Positions 1 through 8,405 of a stretch of 17,321 nt of DNA are shown here, in pieces (the first letter of the stretch is position 1; each line of letters opens with the position of its first letter). The position numbers and the translations under genes were made by a program. Source of the DNA: an uncultured Flammeovirgaceae bacterium. GTDB lineage: Bacteria; Bacteroidota; Bacteroidia; Cytophagales; Cyclobacteriaceae. The stretch is from positions 1 to 17,321 of the forward strand of contig CAKZPJ010000059.1 of assembly GCA_937138955.1 (NCBI GenBank). Direction: 5' to 3'. Below the pieces are notes generated by a model. It saw only the letters and a list, made by a program, of their open reading frames with translations, was not told the origin of the DNA and made no database searches.

Positions 1-43
1 GGCGGAAAAAGATTCCTAAGAAACAAGAAGAGTTAACTCAAAC

Positions 44-383
44 AGCTTCTTAGAAGTTTGGCAAAAGAGTACTGTACTGGTAGTTTCCCTGTACCAGCAA
101 CGAAAAAGGTTGCCAAGACCTCGGTATGAAAGACCAAATACAGCGAGCCGCTGTTTCTATTGCCTCTAATATTGCTGAGGGTTTTGATCGTCAGACTCAA
201 AAGGAATTTATCCAGTTTCTGTATATTGCCCGGGGTTCTTGCACTGAAGTCCGACCCCAAATCCACATTGCTTCTCAAGTAGGAATACTGACAATAGTCA
301 AAGCAAAAGTACTTCACATCCTAACCCAGCAAGTGTCAGCCATGCTGTATAAATTAATCCAGTACCGCAGAAAGTTCACATAA
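44..383 (+). pseudogene. Four-helix-bundle (S23 / 23S rRNA IVS) protein, frameshifted remnant
   Basis: The family is recognised by the run KDQIQRAAVSIASNIAEGF (from codon 2 of an ATG at 126), followed by KEFIQFLYIARGSC and a C-terminal helix ending MLYKLIQYRRK. Intact members are about 110-130 residues; the uninterrupted frame from 126 gives only 85 and lacks the first helix. That helix is visible upstream in another frame: bases 44-100 read SFLEVWQKSTVLVVSLYQQ. A further stretch around 103-117 reads KKVAK in a third frame. Restoring one base near 100 and one near 117 gives a continuous protein, so I infer two single-base deletions. There are in-frame stops at 51-53 and 81-83 in the frame of the C-terminal part. 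Such genes occur inside 23S rRNA intervening sequences or as free-standing copies; no rRNA is seen here. Function is unknown, and the copy is probably dead. A short protein from ATG 126 cannot be excluded. Confidence 0.72.
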
Positions 384-471
384 TCCTTTCGCCCTTCTAC
401 CCCTCACATTTTTACCATTCTAACTCTCTACCTCTCACCTAACAATGTCATCGAGAGTGAGTTAAAGAAAT

Positions 472-1203
472 ATGGCTGATTCTCTAAATATATTGGTGGT
501 AGGGGCTACCGGACGTACTGGGGCGGAAATTGTAAGTAAGCTGTATAATGCAGGGCATACCGTACATGCGCTAGTAAGAAATACTGTCAAAGCCCAACAT
601 CTTCTTTCTCCTGATATTCACTTGATTGAACACGACTTGCGAGACTATTCGGGGTACGATAGCATTGTGCAGGGGAAAGATATTATCATCTACGCGGCAG
701 GTTCTACATCTTTTAAAAGTTACTATTTCGGAAAAAACACTCCCAAGCATATTGATTATCAGAGTGTACGCCAAATGGCGATGGCAGCCGAGAATCACTC
801 GGTCAAGCAGTTTATTCTGATTTCATCTATGGGGGTGACTCACCCTTTCTTCTTTCTCAACGTATTTGGGCGAGTGCTCTCTTGGAAATTAAAGGGCGAA
901 AAAGCGTTGCGTAGTACTCACCTGAACTACGTTATTATTCGTCCGGGTAAATTGGTAGATGAAGGCTACGCACCAGAACAGTGTATTCTTTATCAAGACG
1001 ATAAAATTCGTAACCAATCCATCAGTAGGGAAGAAGTAGCCGAAATTACTAAGCAGTGTGTGGCCAATCCTGATCTGTTACGAGTGACTTTTGAGGTGGT
1101 TAAAGATGGGTTGCAGACTAATGAACCTCTTTCTTCCAAGTTCAATCGACTTATTCCTGACCAGAACCGCACTCCTTATACCCAGGTGAAGATAAATGCC
1201 TGA
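472..1203 (+). CDS. NAD(P)-binding protein, atypical short-chain dehydrogenase (NmrA/SDR_a5-like)
   Basis: A 243-residue protein with an N-terminal Rossmann beta-strand and dinucleotide-binding loop, ILVVGATGRTGAEIV, at residues 7-21. Further SDR landmarks are an acidic DLRDY segment after strand 3, IIYAAGS after strand 4, the ILISSMGV strand near the middle, and YVIIRPGKLVDEG downstream. The classical Tyr-x-x-x-Lys catalytic pair is not evident, which fits the atypical (NmrA-like, SDR_a5) subgroup that binds NAD(P)H but often has no assigned substrate. There is no signal peptide or membrane segment, so it is cytoplasmic. The ATG at 472 puts the glycine-rich loop at the expected distance from the N-terminus. 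It stands alone and converges on the barrel-protein gene; nothing links it to the polysaccharide locus. The exact substrate cannot be told. Confidence 0.85.
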   Translation: MADSLNILVVGATGRTGAEIVSKLYNAGHTVHALVRNTVKAQHLLSPDIHLIEHDLRDYSGYDSIVQGKDIIIYAAGSTSFKSYYFGKNTPKHIDYQSVRQMAMAAENHSVKQFILISSMGVTHPFFFLNVFGRVLSWKLKGEKALRSTHLNYVIIRPGKLVDEGYAPEQCILYQDDKIRNQSISREEVAEITKQCVANPDLLRVTFEVVKDGLQTNEPLSSKFNRLIPDQNRTPYTQVKINA

Positions 1204-1364
1204 AAGAAGGGTATTTGATGATCGTATATTGATTTTGGGAGAGAAGTCCGAATTTGGAAGACGGAAGACAGATTTCTATATAAAATCGGTAGACGCTTAG
1301 TCCCGCTTCCTTATTATAATACGTCCCATACTAAATACTTCGGCCTCTCGGCTTCGTATCAAAA
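1204..1364. other. Convergent intergenic region, no gene seen
   Basis: 161 bases lie between the two converging stop codons. An imperfect hairpin centred near 1335 (ATAC...GTAT outer arms, GCC/GGC inner arms around a TCTC loop) could act as a weak bidirectional terminator, but it has internal mismatches and no T-run on either strand. I see no ORF or RNA gene. Confidence 0.3.
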
Positions 1365-3404
1365 TTATCGGAAGCGGAAGATATCAGGTTTACGAACGTC
1401 GAAGTCTAGGAAATCAGGGATAGGAATACTTCCGATCTGAAAGCCAAACCAGCTTTCATCTTCAGGGGTACGTGGGTAAAAAGCAAACCGTATTTGAAAT
1501 GTCTCGAATGCTAGGTTTTCGTTTCGTACCCGAAAACCAAATCCGAGGCCCTGGTACGATGGGTTTCGGAAAAACTTTTCTCTGGGTTGGGCAATTATGC
1601 CAGCATCAGCAAACACAAAGCAAGCCAGTCGAAAGCTGTAAAAATCTACGGGAGGGTACGCTACCGTTTCTAAACTAATAGCGAGTCGTTCATTGCCCTC
1701 CAGTGCCCAACCTTCTAAGCCCCGAATGCCTTCTTCATCTCTTAACGTAATGAGACCGTAGCGGAAGTCGACGTTTTGAATTCGGTTCACCCCTCGAGTG
1801 TAGTCAGCCTTTAGAAATACGCGGTACCGAGTACGGCGCCGATGAATTAGGTAACTAAAGCCATTGATTTGAAGCCGGAATACTCCATCTTCCACTAACT
1901 TATTTCGCCAAAAACCTCCCCACTTAACCCTAGCCGATACATACCCTAACGCTGGAATAAATCCACCTCGGGAGTATAGTAATCCCGCATAATATCGATT
2001 ATAGAACTCACCGTACTCGGGTCCAGCAATAATCTCAACCAACTGACCAATTGGAACATCTTCGGTACGTCCGTAAGTATACACCAATGTTTTGGTAGTA
2101 TAATAACGCCGGGAAAAACCAGCTCCAAAGAGGAGTAAGTTCCTATGATGAAAAGCAGGGTTAACATCTGCTGCTACCTGAGGGCGTTCAAAAAAATACT
2201 GACGATTATAACGGAAGGCAGCAATTAAACGGGTACGATCATCAAAATTTCTAACCCCGAAACTTCGCGCAAGCCAGTAGTCTTGGTTAAAAATTCCGTA
2301 GCGAATAAAAGGGATATTTTCAAACCGACTAAAAGTATCTAGAATCTGGTAGGAGTTAACCCAAGGATCGTACGTAGTGAGGCGGTTGTAGCTTACATCA
2401 ATTCCCCCAGCGTAGCGAATATCAGGCACTACAAAGCGGCGATTTAATGTAAAGCTTCTTATATGATCCCACATTGTATACCGGTACCGCAGATCCCCCT
2501 CAACAAAAGAACCCCAAATATTGGGAATACGGTAGCGGCCTTCGTAGCCTACTCGGGGAGATTCATCAGGCTCAACTATAATAGTGTTGCTTAGCTGATG
2601 CCCTGTTCCTAGTATGTTAACGTTATTAACGCTTACATCACCTTCTATAAACCCTTCTGGTGAGGCGTCAAATGTGTAAGGAATCACATCTTCCGTAATA
2701 AGCAATAAGTCTACAGTGTCAGAATTGTTGGCACGCGGCTGTACAATTAGACGGGCATCCCGAATGAATCGTAGCGATCGAATGACTCGCTCATTATCGG
2801 CTAATTCAGTTGGAGTTATTACATCTCCCTTTTCCAACAGCAGGTTATTCCTCAGTACTCGATCGTGGGTATTTGCATGAATTCGATTATAGAACTGCGA
2901 AAGTTTGGAAGCTGCTTTTCGGGCAGTATCGGTTACACTAGGGCCGAATACATCAATCTGCTTTAGATAAATATTACCCACGTATTTTCCGTCGTAATCA
3001 GCGGATTCAGGCGGTGGTTCTGACTTCTTCTTTGATGTGTCGGTTGCTGATGAACCACTACTTAGGTCGAATAGCCAATCAAATATCTGTTTGCCTATTT
3101 TGCGAGTCTCTAATTTCTTTTTTAGCCTATTGTAAAATGCTTGCTGCTTTTCTCCCTCATTCTGCTTAATGATTTCTTCTATGCGGTTGCGGATAGTATC
3201 GGTAACATAGATGACTGTATCAGTTTTAGTAAAGAATGCACTATCCTTAGTAAAAACGAAGCTATTTTCTTGCACATAGATGGTGTCGACCACTATTTTA
3301 TGAATAGCATCTTGCTGGGCTGGTGCTTCTTGAGCTTGAGCTAACTGTAGCCAGAACAGAAGAACGAAAAAAACAAGATAGGCTAAATAATTTGGACGTC
3401 TCAT
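1365..3404 (-). CDS. BamA/TamA-like outer membrane protein (POTRA plus beta-barrel)
   Basis: The chosen ATG at 3404 opens directly on a signal peptide (MRRPNYLAY, then hydrophobic VFFVLLFWLQLA, cleavage near AQAQ), giving 679 residues. An in-frame ATG at 3452 would add 16 residues before it and is less likely. After the signal comes about 115 polar residues rich in T/D (TDT repeats) with a charged, probably helical part. A POTRA-like domain follows at about residues 142-239 of this protein: YLKQIDVFGP, then LLLEKGDVITPTELADNERVIRSLRFIRDARLIV, listed here as key elements. The rest is alternating aromatic/polar sequence typical of a 16-strand Omp85 barrel. Bacteroidota have many such proteins annotated as assembly factor or surface antigen. 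Only one POTRA is recognised, against five in BamA, so a TamA-like or lineage-specific role is more likely than BamA itself. The last residue is Arg rather than the usual aromatic. It is divergent from the polysaccharide locus, and a functional link is not shown. Confidence 0.82.
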   Translation of the reverse strand: MRRPNYLAYLVFFVLLFWLQLAQAQEAPAQQDAIHKIVVDTIYVQENSFVFTKDSAFFTKTDTVIYVTDTIRNRIEEIIKQNEGEKQQAFYNRLKKKLETRKIGKQIFDWLFDLSSGSSATDTSKKKSEPPPESADYDGKYVGNIYLKQIDVFGPSVTDTARKAASKLSQFYNRIHANTHDRVLRNNLLLEKGDVITPTELADNERVIRSLRFIRDARLIVQPRANNSDTVDLLLITEDVIPYTFDASPEGFIEGDVSVNNVNILGTGHQLSNTIIVEPDESPRVGYEGRYRIPNIWGSFVEGDLRYRYTMWDHIRSFTLNRRFVVPDIRYAGGIDVSYNRLTTYDPWVNSYQILDTFSRFENIPFIRYGIFNQDYWLARSFGVRNFDDRTRLIAAFRYNRQYFFERPQVAADVNPAFHHRNLLLFGAGFSRRYYTTKTLVYTYGRTEDVPIGQLVEIIAGPEYGEFYNRYYAGLLYSRGGFIPALGYVSARVKWGGFWRNKLVEDGVFRLQINGFSYLIHRRRTRYRVFLKADYTRGVNRIQNVDFRYGLITLRDEEGIRGLEGWALEGNERLAISLETVAYPPVDFYSFRLACFVFADAGIIAQPREKFFRNPSYQGLGFGFRVRNENLAFETFQIRFAFYPRTPEDESWFGFQIGSIPIPDFLDFDVRKPDIFRFR

Positions 3405-3708
3405 AGCATAGTGAGGAGATAAACTACGCTTAGCCAAAAAAGTGTAATGCAAAAAATAATAAACAAAACTTAGTAAATATAACTATTTGATAACCGGAAA
3501 TGGTTTTTTCCTTTATGTCTTAATTTCAATAATTATGACTTCTTCAAACAAAAACTTATATTGGTAACAAAAATTAGGGTGATTTTTTTTTGCGAAGAAG
3601 TAAAACAGATAATTGATTACTAATATAATACATATCTTCTGTAATCGTTAACACTTTCTTAATAACAGCTCCTCAAGAAGTGTAATTTGTTTCAAATAGG
3701 TAAACTGC

Positions 3709-3726
3709 CTGGAAAGTGATTTCCAG
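3709..3726. promoter_or_regulatory. Perfect 7-bp inverted repeat, possible operator
   Basis: CTGGAAA (3709-3715) and TTTCCAG (3720-3726) are perfect complements with a 4-base GTGA centre. It lies about 113 bases upstream of the -7 element of the wzc-like gene, and no T-run follows, so it is not an intrinsic terminator. A dimeric regulator site is possible; a chance palindrome is also possible in AT-rich DNA. Confidence 0.3.
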
Positions 3727-3822
3727 AAAAGAATTACTGCCTCTCTATCTTTCAAGGGTCTATTGTTTTTGGATAGAAGAGTAGTATTACCAAAGATGAA
3801 ATTGACGGATAATCATAATTCG

Positions 3823-3846
3823 TTGAATTTTTTTTACTTATCTTTG
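3823..3846 (+). promoter_or_regulatory. Bacteroidota-type promoter (-7 TATCTTTG) for the wzc-like gene
   Basis: TATCTTTG at 3839-3846 matches the Bacteroidota sigma-ABfr -7 consensus TAnnTTTG in every fixed position and ends 31 bases before the ATG. A TTG at 3823-3825 could serve as the -33 element, but its 13-base spacing is shorter than the usual 17-23. The spacer contains a T8 tract (3828-3835). The inferred transcript start is near 3850, giving a leader of about 25 bases. Confidence 0.6.
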
Positions 3847-3877
3847 TAAGTACACTACACGCTGTATCAATAAATCT

Positions 3878-6289
3878 ATGAGTTTTGAACCAACCTATGT
3901 AGAAAATACTATTGATCTTAAACTACTATTTAGTGAGATTAAGAAAAAGTGGTATTTGTTTCTGATCAGCTTTCTGATCATCATTCCTTTGGCGTTATTG
4001 TTTATCAAGTTCGGAGAAAAGAAATATGATGCTTACGGTAGTGTCTTAATTAGCAAACAAGAATTTGGTTCGGTAGGAACCGATCAGGTATTAGTAGATG
4101 ATAACGGGATCATTGAACGGAACATCATTTTACAAGATGAAATTAAACGATTGAATTCGTTTGATCTAATTCAAGAAGCCTTAGGTACCCTCAACTTTGG
4201 AATTACCTATTATACAGTAGAAGATTTTTGGCCTGACTTTTTGAAAGAAGAATGGCTGAATGAAACGTATAGCACATTACCTATCAAAGTTTTACTAGAC
4301 TCAAGCCACGTACAATTGGCAGGAGTATTGGTGCATTTAAATATTGACGACTCAAACAATGTCACCGTTCGGGTTGATGCTGAAGAGGCTACAGTATATG
4401 ACTTCACGAGCAATCAAAAGGTGGCTGAAGTTGAAGCAGTAAAATTTGAGGAGACTACCAAGATTGGCAAATCTTTTAGTAATGAGTATCTGTCGGTGCA
4501 AATAGTACCCACTTCTGGAGTGCCACCTGCGGGCAACTATTATTTCAAAGTCAATACGCCTACCTCCCTGGCTGGCAAGTATCAGGAGTTACTAATAGCC
4601 CAGCCAGCCACAACCACCGCAAATGCTAACCAGCCTGAGTCTAGAGTAGTAAATCTTAGTATAGAGACGCCCATTCCTCAAAAGGGGATCGCCTTTTTAG
4701 ATGCATTAGTTGAAACCTACATTGGTAAAGATGTACAAAACAAAAATCAGAAGGGGGTAACTACAGTTGCCTTTCTGGAAAAAGAGATACAAGGAATTGA
4801 GAAGTCACTGAAAAAGGCCAGAAACGCATTCGGTAAGTTTAGAAATAAACAGGGTATTATCGATATGGCTCAAGGTAAGTTGTTGGGTATGACCAAGCAG
4901 AATGAGCTAGAAGTAGAAAAGAATACCTTAGAAGATAGATTAGCGTATTACAAGAGAACCGCCCGGGCACTTCAAAGTGAGGGTGTTTTGGTAGTACCTT
5001 CTGCCGTCGGCATTAATGACCACACCTTTGAGCAATTGGTGATAGAGCATATCGAAATGGATGCCCGATCTAAGAGGGGAATTAATTTCAATAACGAAAA
5101 TAACCCGTTAGTAAACCAAATAGAGCAACAATTGGCATCGCTTAAGGATGCTATATCTACCAACCTTGATAATGCAATTGTCGCTACTCAAGCCAGCCTT
5201 AAGAGCGTAAACCGTAGAATAAGTCAGCTTAATACTCAGATTAGCACTGTACCAGATAATGAACAGGAACTTACCAAACTAGAGCGTGATGTTGCCTACT
5301 ATCAAGAGAAGTACGACTATTTGATACGAAAAAAGGCTGATGCTGAATTGGCTCTGGCAACTAATCTACCCGATATTGAAGTGGTAGATAGTGTCAAGAT
5401 TGCTCCCGAGCCAGTAGCCCCCAACAGTAAGCTAATCCTACTGCTGGCCTTGACATTGTCGCTTATTCTTCCGTTCGGATTTATTGTTCCTCGCCTGTTC
5501 TTCAGCAATGATCTGGTCAACAAATCAGATATAGAAGGCCATACCGAGATTCCAATGTTGGGAGTAATTTCCAATGGGCCAAAAGCAGGTGGTTTAGTTG
5601 CAAAAGACATCCCGAATACTGCCGTTGCTGAATCGTTTGAGTACATCCGAATTAATCTACAGTACTACTTCCGTGAGCGCAATAATCAGGTGATTGGTAT
5701 CACATCATCTATTGAAGGGGAGGGTAAAACGTTTTGTGCCACTAACCTAGCTTGGACATTCGCCGAGGCCGGGCAAAAAACATTGCTAATCGGTTGTGAT
5801 TTTCGCCGTCCTAAAGTAGATAAGTATTTTAAAAATGATACGCTTTACGGGTTGGCAAACTATCTGGAGAAAGGGTTTGAGATAGAAAAACTGTTTCGCC
5901 CGTCATCTTCATCAAATCTGGATATAATTTTTTCTGGTTTCTCTAACGAAAGCCCAATTAAGCTGCTGGAAAAACCATCGTTGCGGGAGTTGATAGAGCG
6001 AGTCAAGTCAGAATACGATCAAATTATTATAGATACTCCACCGGTAGGCTTGGTAGCCGACTACCTTATTTTGGAGCAATTTTTTGATCTAACCTTATTT
6101 GTGGTTCGGGATAACTACACTGATAAAGCAACCATTAAAGGGGTCAACGAAATTCAGCGGAAAAATCAGATCAAACACCTGAACTTACTGCTTAACGGAG
6201 CCGCCGCCTCAGGTTACGGATATGTCAAGTCCAAGAGCAGCTACTATCGGGAGTCGGCTTCATTAAAGTCGCGCTTCAAACTATCCTGA
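3878..6289 (+). CDS. wzc: Wzc-type polysaccharide co-polymerase with BY-kinase domain
   Basis: An inner-membrane protein of 803 residues that couples chain-length control and export of capsule/EPS to tyrosine autophosphorylation. It has an N-terminal Wzz-type domain with membrane segment 1 at about 25-45, a long periplasmic region (about 46-517) including a coiled-coil stretch with many Glu/Lys/Gln, and membrane segment 2 at about 518-540. The cytoplasmic kinase follows: Walker A SSIEGEGKT (Lys617, Thr618), Walker A' LLIGCDFRRP (Asp641) and Walker B IIIDTPP (Asp719). The C-terminus carries a short tyrosine cluster (Tyr780, 782, 789, 790), the usual phosphoacceptor site. E. coli Wzc is about 720 residues, so the extra length is mainly periplasmic. 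The first Asp of Walker A' is Gly (position 639), a substitution I believe is common in Bacteroidota. It is the first gene of the plus-strand locus and directly follows a good promoter. No cognate phosphatase gene is present in the window. Confidence 0.93.
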   Translation: MSFEPTYVENTIDLKLLFSEIKKKWYLFLISFLIIIPLALLFIKFGEKKYDAYGSVLISKQEFGSVGTDQVLVDDNGIIERNIILQDEIKRLNSFDLIQEALGTLNFGITYYTVEDFWPDFLKEEWLNETYSTLPIKVLLDSSHVQLAGVLVHLNIDDSNNVTVRVDAEEATVYDFTSNQKVAEVEAVKFEETTKIGKSFSNEYLSVQIVPTSGVPPAGNYYFKVNTPTSLAGKYQELLIAQPATTTANANQPESRVVNLSIETPIPQKGIAFLDALVETYIGKDVQNKNQKGVTTVAFLEKEIQGIEKSLKKARNAFGKFRNKQGIIDMAQGKLLGMTKQNELEVEKNTLEDRLAYYKRTARALQSEGVLVVPSAVGINDHTFEQLVIEHIEMDARSKRGINFNNENNPLVNQIEQQLASLKDAISTNLDNAIVATQASLKSVNRRISQLNTQISTVPDNEQELTKLERDVAYYQEKYDYLIRKKADAELALATNLPDIEVVDSVKIAPEPVAPNSKLILLLALTLSLILPFGFIVPRLFFSNDLVNKSDIEGHTEIPMLGVISNGPKAGGLVAKDIPNTAVAESFEYIRINLQYYFRERNNQVIGITSSIEGEGKTFCATNLAWTFAEAGQKTLLIGCDFRRPKVDKYFKNDTLYGLANYLEKGFEIEKLFRPSSSSNLDIIFSGFSNESPIKLLEKPSLRELIERVKSEYDQIIIDTPPVGLVADYLILEQFFDLTLFVVRDNYTDKATIKGVNEIQRKNQIKHLNLLLNGAAASGYGYVKSKSSYYRESASLKSRFKLS

Positions 6290-6312
6290 TTCTCGACCTT
6301 CACTTCTCAGGT

Positions 6313-8328
6313 ATGGTTCTCAGATTTAGCTTATTTTGTTTTTGCCTGTTACTCACTGATATAGCATGCGGTAGTAATAGAGTGGTACCGGTACATCCTC
6401 GGATTTTTGTACAACAGGCAGATATAGCCCTGATTAAAGAAAAGCTCAACGTTCCACCTTTCAATACGCTATGGCAGGAAATAAGGCAAGATGGCGGAGC
6501 ATTAAGTCTGGCAGTTGAGTACTTGCTCGAGAAGGATGAAACAGTAGGGCGTGAAGCGATAAGGAAAGGATTAACTTTGCTAAAAGCAGGAAAAGACGCT
6601 CGCCCTCTTTATAACCCGTTGCTGATTGGGGCGTGTGTGTATGATTGGTGTCATCCCCTGCTATCGCAACCGCAGAAACAGCAATTCATTAATGAATTTG
6701 TAAGAATTGCCAAGCTACACCAGCCAGGCTTTCCAGCAGACGCTAATACTCCGGCGGTGGTAGGGCACAATTCAGAAGGTTGGCTACTCAGTGGTCAACT
6801 ACCAGCTGGGTTGGCGATTTATGACGAAGACTCTCAAATGTTTGCTGCGGCTGAATCTCTACTTAGACAGCAATACGTACCTGTACGTAATTTTCACTAC
6901 CAAGCCCACATGCACCATCAGGGCGACTCCTACATCAGTGCTCGGTTTCAGCACGATATCATGGCGGCTTGGTTATTTCGCCGCGCGGGACTAAAGCAAG
7001 TTTTTAGCAAGAATCAGCAGTACGTTCCCTACCAGTTGTTGTATCATCTACGTCCTGACGGTCAGCAAATGCGCAGCGGGGATACTTTTGATGATCGGGG
7101 GCGAGACCATAGCAAACGCCGAATAGCATTGTTTACGGCAAGTTATTACCGCGACCCCTATCTGATGACATTCGCTGATATGAATTTGTTTGCCAGCAAA
7201 ACTATAGAAGATAAAATTTTTGAACTGCTACTTCGCCCTTCGAGCCTGGAGAGGAAACCATTATCCGATCTGCCTCGAGTAAAATATTTCCCAGAGCCAA
7301 TGGGCGAAATGATTGTGCGGACTGGCTGGAACTTAGGGGTAAACAGCAATGATGCAGTAGTGCACATGCGGATTGGTAACTATTTCTTTGGTAACCATCA
7401 GCGAAAAGATTTTGGCACTTTTCAAATCTATTATAAGGGGCCGTTAGCGGTGAGTAGTGGGGTTTATGAGGGAGAAGATCAGCGAGCAAAGTACGGTAAG
7501 TCTTATTGGATGAACTACTATCATCAAACCAGCTCCCAAAATGGTCTCCTTATTTACAATGATGAGAACCAAGAATTTGAAGCTAAACGACCCTCGGTTA
7601 ATGATGGTGGTCAGTATTGGCCCAACCGTGGTCAGGATCATCCACATAATCTTGAGATGCTGCTAAACCCAGAGAATGGCTATAAAATGGGGGAAGTGAA
7701 CGATTACGGATTTGTGCCGAACAATATTAACCCCAGCTATAGCTACATTACAGGTGATATTACTGCTGCTTATCCCCCTGAAACTGTTGAAAACGTGAGC
7801 CGTACAATGGCTACCATCACAACAAAGAATAAAAATATTCCTCTGGTATTCGTAGTATACGACCGAGTAATCTCGCGAGAACCTGAGTTCAAAAAATCGT
7901 GGCTGCTACACAGCGAAACAATGCCTAAAGTGGAAGGCAATACAATTGTTATTGAAAATAACCAATCACACTACCGGAATAAGCAGCAATACTTTGGAAA
8001 ATTTGTCTTGCAGAGTGTAATACCAGAGAAAGAAATTTGGGTAGAACAGGATAAGCGACATGGGTTCACGACATCTGCTATAAAGCAAGAGTTTGTAGCA
8101 GAAAAAAAGAGGCCAGGAGTAGAGCCAGCTTCGTGGACTACTATTGTATCACCTACTGACAATGCTAACTGTCACGAATTTTTACACGTAGGGTGGGTTA
8201 CACCTATTTCGAGCAATAAATGGGTGAATGTTAATTTTGAGGATGATACAAAAGAGTTATCTATTCAATTAGAGGATAGTATGTATCTTTTGAAAGCAGA
8301 TAGGGGTAAGTTAAGCTGGTTAAATTAG
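6313..8328 (+). CDS. Exported heparinase II/III-like polysaccharide lyase
   Basis: A 671-residue protein with a hydrophobic signal (RFSLFCFCLLL). Cys19 in TDIAC could be a loose lipobox; otherwise it is an ordinary secretory signal. The N-terminal half is helical, as in the (alpha/alpha) toroid of this superfamily; the C-terminal half is beta-rich. Landmarks are HNSEGW with His152, HHQGDSY with Tyr207, and NHQRKDFGTFQIYYKG with His362. The His152-Tyr207 distance of 55 equals that of the catalytic His202/Tyr257 pair I recall for Pedobacter heparinase II, and His362 matches its His406. The residues aligned with its zinc ligands appear to be Arg364, Ser381 and Gln409 instead. The gene starts 24 bases after the wzc-like stop and is probably co-transcribed. 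By analogy with AlgL in alginate loci, I infer it trims, releases or clears the polymer made here, acting in the periplasm or outside the cell. The substrate is unknown; a uronate-containing chain would be expected for a lyase. Confidence 0.85.
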   Translation: MVLRFSLFCFCLLLTDIACGSNRVVPVHPRIFVQQADIALIKEKLNVPPFNTLWQEIRQDGGALSLAVEYLLEKDETVGREAIRKGLTLLKAGKDARPLYNPLLIGACVYDWCHPLLSQPQKQQFINEFVRIAKLHQPGFPADANTPAVVGHNSEGWLLSGQLPAGLAIYDEDSQMFAAAESLLRQQYVPVRNFHYQAHMHHQGDSYISARFQHDIMAAWLFRRAGLKQVFSKNQQYVPYQLLYHLRPDGQQMRSGDTFDDRGRDHSKRRIALFTASYYRDPYLMTFADMNLFASKTIEDKIFELLLRPSSLERKPLSDLPRVKYFPEPMGEMIVRTGWNLGVNSNDAVVHMRIGNYFFGNHQRKDFGTFQIYYKGPLAVSSGVYEGEDQRAKYGKSYWMNYYHQTSSQNGLLIYNDENQEFEAKRPSVNDGGQYWPNRGQDHPHNLEMLLNPENGYKMGEVNDYGFVPNNINPSYSYITGDITAAYPPETVENVSRTMATITTKNKNIPLVFVVYDRVISREPEFKKSWLLHSETMPKVEGNTIVIENNQSHYRNKQQYFGKFVLQSVIPEKEIWVEQDKRHGFTTSAIKQEFVAEKKRPGVEPASWTTIVSPTDNANCHEFLHVGWVTPISSNKWVNVNFEDDTKELSIQLEDSMYLLKADRGKLSWLN

Positions 8329-8405
8329 AATATACTGTAGAACATTTATTGTCAAGCAATGATGAGTAGAGAAGATTGTATCGATCCTTAATTAACAAGT
8401 CTTTC

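Larger units (their letters stand above)
3405..3877. promoter_or_regulatory. Gene-free divergent control region between barrel gene and polysaccharide locus
   Basis: 473 very AT-rich bases separate the divergent starts. It holds a T9 tract at 3583-3591, a small perfect hairpin at 3709-3726 and a perfect -7 element at 3839-3846 (both listed separately). For the minus-strand gene I found no perfect CAAAnnTA; the nearest is an imperfect CAAAAATTA-like match around 3569. No coding region longer than a few codons looks real. The length and position suit regulation of capsule expression, for example by binding of a transcription factor, but no known operator was recognised. Confidence 0.5.

Noticed and set aside
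33..317. 94-codon minus-strand ORF antisense to the left-edge region
   Set aside because: It overlaps the recognisable four-helix-bundle remnant in antisense, has no family features and is best explained as a shadow frame.
1303..1377. 8-base inverted repeat CCGCTTCC / GGAAGCGG
   Set aside because: Arms are short and 59 bases apart, and one lies inside a coding end; together with the imperfect hairpin between them they give no convincing terminator.
3405..3452. Longer start for the barrel protein at 3452
   Set aside because: It would place 16 polar and mixed residues before a good signal peptide that begins at the ATG at 3404.
8376..8405. TTG start giving a ten-residue longer protein
   Set aside because: The ATG at 8406 begins just before the first predicted strand, and the extra residues look unconserved; no ribosome-binding site favours TTG.
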